Shown here: positions 45,513 to 48,033 of the stretch, piece after piece
Layout: the number at the start of each line of letters is the position of its first letter
How positions within the stretch are numbered: position 1 is the first letter of the stretch
Assembly: GCA_949286165.1 (NCBI GenBank)
Contig: CASDZK010000019.1
Location: 1 to 48,033 of the forward strand
DNA from: an uncultured Alistipes sp.
GTDB lineage: Bacteria; Bacteroidota; Bacteroidia; Bacteroidales; Rikenellaceae
Length of the DNA stretch: 48,033 nucleotides
Direction of reading: 5' to 3'
Notes under the pieces: model-generated
Database searches by the model: none
The model's input: only the letters and a program-made list of their open reading frames with translations
What the model was told of the DNA's origin: nothing
Translations under genes and position numbers: made by a program

Positions 45513-45589
45513 AAGTGTCGGAGGGAAAAAAACAGAAGTTCCGGCTGGGACGGCCGGTTCGCATATAGTCGTTTAAAATATCAGGAATC

Positions 45590-47017
45590 ATGTTGAGTTT
45601 GATGGTTATCGTATTTCTGGCAGGCTATGCCTTGATCGCGCTGGAGAATAAAATTCAGGTCAATAAAGCGGCGACGGCTTTGCTGGTCGGAACGTTGCTA
45701 TGGGTCATTTACATACTCACGGCTCCTTTGATCGTTCCCGAAATGAACGGAGAGGCGTTCCGTTTTTTTGTTTCGGAACATCCCGACATCGCTGCTTTGC
45801 CGTTGCTGGAACAATGCGTGCGGTTCATTACCGACGTACAGGTCGTCGAACATCTGGGCGAGATTTCGGAAACGCTGTTTTTTCTGATCGGGGCCATGAC
45901 CATCGTGGAACTGGTGGACGTGCACGGCGGCTTCTCGTTCGTGACCAACCGGATCAAGACGAAAGATAAGAATAAGTTGCTGTGGATCGTCGCATTCATT
46001 ACGTTTTTCATGTCGGCCATACTGGACAATATGACGACGGCTATCGTGATGGTCATGCTGGTACGCCGGATCATTCCCAATTACAAGGAGCGGTGGATTT
46101 ATGCTTCCATCATCGTCATTGCGGCCAATAGCGGAGGGGCGTGGTCTCCGATCGGGGATATCACGACCATCATGTTGTGGGTAAACGGAAACGTGACGAC
46201 CAATGCCTTGATTCCCGCGTTGATTTTGCCCTGTCTGGTCTCCCTGGTCATTCCCTTGCTGATCGCCTCGCGACTGTTGCACGGCGTGATCCGGAAACAG
46301 CAGCGGGAAACCGGAACGGAATCGGCCGTCATGCAGATCGTGACGCGGAAAGAGCGGATTTCGATTTTCTTGTTGGGTGTGGGGTGTCTGCTGGTAGTTC
46401 CGTTATTCAAAATGGTAACGCATTTGCCTCCTTTCATGGGAATCTTGATGGCATTGGGCATCATGTGGCTGTACACGGAAATCATGTACGGCCGGATGAA
46501 GTGCGTCGATGAATCGCTGAAGCACCGGGTTCCGCGCGTGATTCGTCGGATCGATATTCCCACCATCCTGTTTTTTCTGGGGATTTTGCTGGCCGTGGCC
46601 GCATTGCAGATGACGGGGATTTTGGATGCGGCGGCTGCTTTTCTCGATGAAAAAGTACATAATATCTATCTGATCAATCTGTTTATCGGATTGCTGTCCG
46701 CTGTCGTGGACAACGTGCCTTTGGTCGCCGGCGCTATGGGTATGTATCCGATCGCGGAAGCCTCTGCGGTAGCGGCTTCGCCTGACGCCGCCTACCTGTC
46801 CCATTTCGTGCAGGACGGCGCTTTCTGGGAGTTTCTGGCGTATTGCGCCGGCGTGGGCGGAAGCATCCTGATTATCGGCTCTGTGGCCGGCGTTGTTATT
46901 ATGGGAATCGAAAAGATCAGTTTTATCTGGTATGTCAGGAATATTTCGTTGATGGCCCTGCTGGGATATTTGGCGGGTGCCGGAGCATATGTCGTCCAGA
47001 ATTTGCTGATCGGGTAA
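45590..47017 (+). CDS. nhaD: NhaD-type sodium/proton antiporter
   Basis: This 475-residue protein has about 12 hydrophobic segments and belongs to the NhaD branch of the ion transporter superfamily. Family hallmarks are GAMTIVELVDVHGGFSFVTN, SAILDNMTTAIVMVMLVRR (the paired hairpin Asp-Asn), SGGAWSPIGDITTIMLWVNG and SAVVDNVPLVAGAMGMY. It exchanges Na+ (or Li+) for protons across the inner membrane. It lies 77 bases after the Lpt permease; whether it shares the operon or has its own promoter is unclear. Confidence 0.93.
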   Translation: MLSLMVIVFLAGYALIALENKIQVNKAATALLVGTLLWVIYILTAPLIVPEMNGEAFRFFVSEHPDIAALPLLEQCVRFITDVQVVEHLGEISETLFFLIGAMTIVELVDVHGGFSFVTNRIKTKDKNKLLWIVAFITFFMSAILDNMTTAIVMVMLVRRIIPNYKERWIYASIIVIAANSGGAWSPIGDITTIMLWVNGNVTTNALIPALILPCLVSLVIPLLIASRLLHGVIRKQQRETGTESAVMQIVTRKERISIFLLGVGCLLVVPLFKMVTHLPPFMGILMALGIMWLYTEIMYGRMKCVDESLKHRVPRVIRRIDIPTILFFLGILLAVAALQMTGILDAAAAFLDEKVHNIYLINLFIGLLSAVVDNVPLVAGAMGMYPIAEASAVAASPDAAYLSHFVQDGAFWEFLAYCAGVGGSILIIGSVAGVVIMGIEKISFIWYVRNISLMALLGYLAGAGAYVVQNLLIG

Positions 47018-47262
47018 AACCGGATGGAAGGTAGGGACGCGCCTTGTCGGACGTGTCGGATTTTTTCGGGCCGGAGGTCCCGGGAAGAAAATTATTTCGA
47101 ATATATACCATAAGAGGTAAGAAAACCGTACTATTAATTAGCAGATGTTGTTTTCAGACACTTTTTGCATAAAAGTTGCAAGATGCGACATTACCGTATA
47201 ACGGGAGTCGGAAGAGCCGGTTATACCATGAGGATAATGGAATATTCACTAAAAACAGTACC

Positions 47263-47877
47263 ATGAAAAAGTTATTTTTATCTGCGTGTCTGCTTGTGTT
47301 TGCAACAGCCGCTTTTTCCCAAGCCCAATTGGGATACGGGGTTCGGGCCGGTATGAACTTGTCGGAAATAATAGCCACTTTGAACAAGGATATTACGACG
47401 GTGTGGCGTGTCGGTTTTACGGCGGGGATTTTCGGCGATATCCGTTTTAACGAAAATTTCGCATTGGAGGCCGACGTTCTCTATTCCCAGCAGGGGGTTC
47501 ATAAATTCCGGGCCAGACATGCCGGAAGCGATGCTCCCGGTTTTAAAACCAACATGAACTATATCAATATTCCTGTGCTGGCGAAGTTTTATTTGACGAA
47601 AGGATTTAATGTAGTGATCGGTCCGCAGGGGTCATTTCTGGTCAAGAAAAAAGTTACGGGAGATTTGGATGCGGCAGCGTATAATTATGTGAAAAACTCG
47701 ATAAACAGAGCCAATATCGATTTGCTGTTAGGGTTGGGATACGAATTCCAAAACGGATTGATGTTCGATTTGCGTTATCATGTGGGGCTTACGCAACCGT
47801 TCGAAAAGAAAAACAATGTGCGTTTGACCAATGGGCATAACAGTGTCATTCAATTGACGGCCGCTTGGCGGTTTTAA
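47263..47877 (+). CDS. small outer-membrane beta-barrel protein (porin family)
   Basis: The ATG at 47263 gives 204 residues with a signal peptide (about 1-21, ending AFSQAQ); in-frame codons further upstream lack one. The mature protein looks like an eight-strand OmpW/OmpA-type barrel (PF13568-like): YGVRAGMNLSEI, FTAGIFGDIRFNENFALEADVLYSQQG, INIPVLAKFYL, and the C-terminal strand VIQLTAAWRF ending in Phe, the barrel-assembly signal. The family is very common in Bacteroidota; function is mostly unknown. Its own promoter is likely in the 245-base gap upstream, but I see no good box. Confidence 0.85.
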   Translation: MKKLFLSACLLVFATAAFSQAQLGYGVRAGMNLSEIIATLNKDITTVWRVGFTAGIFGDIRFNENFALEADVLYSQQGVHKFRARHAGSDAPGFKTNMNYINIPVLAKFYLTKGFNVVIGPQGSFLVKKKVTGDLDAAAYNYVKNSINRANIDLLLGLGYEFQNGLMFDLRYHVGLTQPFEKKNNVRLTNGHNSVIQLTAAWRF

Positions 47878-47894
47878 CGGAAAAGTCCGTAGAA

Positions 47895-47937
47895 AAAGAG
47901 GCCGACCCAAAAGAGAATTTTTGAGGTCGGCTTCTTT
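47895..47937 (-). terminator. hairpin terminator, best oriented for the minus strand
   Basis: A 13-bp stem with one wobble (47895-47907 with 47925-47937) has an A-run on its left side, which reads as a T-run on the minus strand. It probably serves the minus-strand gene entering from the right edge and may also act on the plus strand. Confidence 0.6.
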
Positions 47938-47956
47938 GCATAATGCAGAATGATAT

Positions 47957-47998
47957 TCGGCTGCAATTTTTGAAGTTGCAGCCGATTTCTTTTTTATT
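47957..47998 (+). terminator. intrinsic terminator after the beta-barrel gene
   Basis: A perfect 10-bp stem (47957-47966 with 47976-47985) with a 9-base loop is followed by TTTCTTTTTTATT on the plus strand. Confidence 0.78.
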
Positions 47999-48033
47999 CG
48001 TGTCCGGAGTGTTGATGATGATGATATATCGGT
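47994..48033 (-). CDS. C-terminal end of a gene with a His-rich tail (partial)
   Basis: On the minus strand the frame entering from the right edge reads PIYHHHQHSGHE and then stops at 47994-47996. It is followed by hairpins that would end a minus-strand transcript. His-rich tails occur in metal transporters and metallochaperones, among others. Only twelve residues are visible. Confidence 0.5.
   Translation of the reverse strand, partial: PIYHHHQHSGHE

Overview
The window looks like chromosome of a Bacteroidota bacterium, most likely order Bacteroidales (possibly the Alistipes/Rikenellaceae side, which is inference). The evidence is a TonB-dependent receptor with an N-terminal carboxypeptidase-like domain, a GH97 enzyme, a DUF2723 membrane protein, a DPP III with HECLGH, surface-lipoprotein signals, and repeated promoter elements of the Bacteroidota type (TAnnTTTG at about -7). 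Almost all of it reads as core chromosome. I see no tRNA, rRNA, insertion sequence, prophage or CRISPR array.

Layout. 1-4228 (minus): an outer-membrane uptake locus made of a TonB-dependent receptor, a beta-helix lipoprotein and the first codons of a third gene cut by the window edge. 4593-6476 (plus) is a divergent secreted sialate O-acetylesterase-like enzyme. 6897-12649 (plus): a membrane-anchored TPR/HTH regulator, a DUF2723 glycosyltransferase-like membrane protein and an orphan secreted protein. 12758-18751 (minus): asd, a class A penicillin-binding protein and a patatin fused to an outer-membrane barrel. 19016-25111 (plus): cyclophilin, pheS, EnvC-like activator, ybeY, mnmG, then two parS-like palindromes and a LysE-type exporter. 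25606-26205 (minus) is mntP with a long leader, divergent from a degenerate 2-hydroxyacid dehydrogenase. 27821-29860 is uvrB. 30026-32029 (minus) is a DPP III lipoprotein. 32078-36754 (plus) is a tight operon: GNAT-like protein, CvpA, rsgA, a TrmH-type methyltransferase and a class III aminotransferase. pckA and a GH97 lipoprotein lie on minus (36847-40852). 41100-47017 (plus): folE, a PurF-like protein, tgt, an LptF/LptG permease and nhaD. A small beta-barrel protein follows, then paired terminators and the C-terminal end of a minus-strand gene.

Themes are envelope building and repair (PBP, EnvC, Lpt permease, patatin barrel, DUF2723), translation and RNA modification (pheS, ybeY, mnmG, tgt, rsgA, TrmH), and nutrient capture. 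The most notable observations are the two parS-like sites beside mnmG, which suggest proximity to the replication origin; a set of enzymes whose expected catalytic or metal-binding residues are replaced (PurF-like protein, Tgt, YbeY, the dehydrogenase); and two regulatory arrangements, interlocked divergent promoters at 32050-32069 and a roughly 150-nt leader before mntP. No clearly new multi-gene system is evident. The TonB receptor/beta-helix locus is the best candidate for an uncharacterised function.
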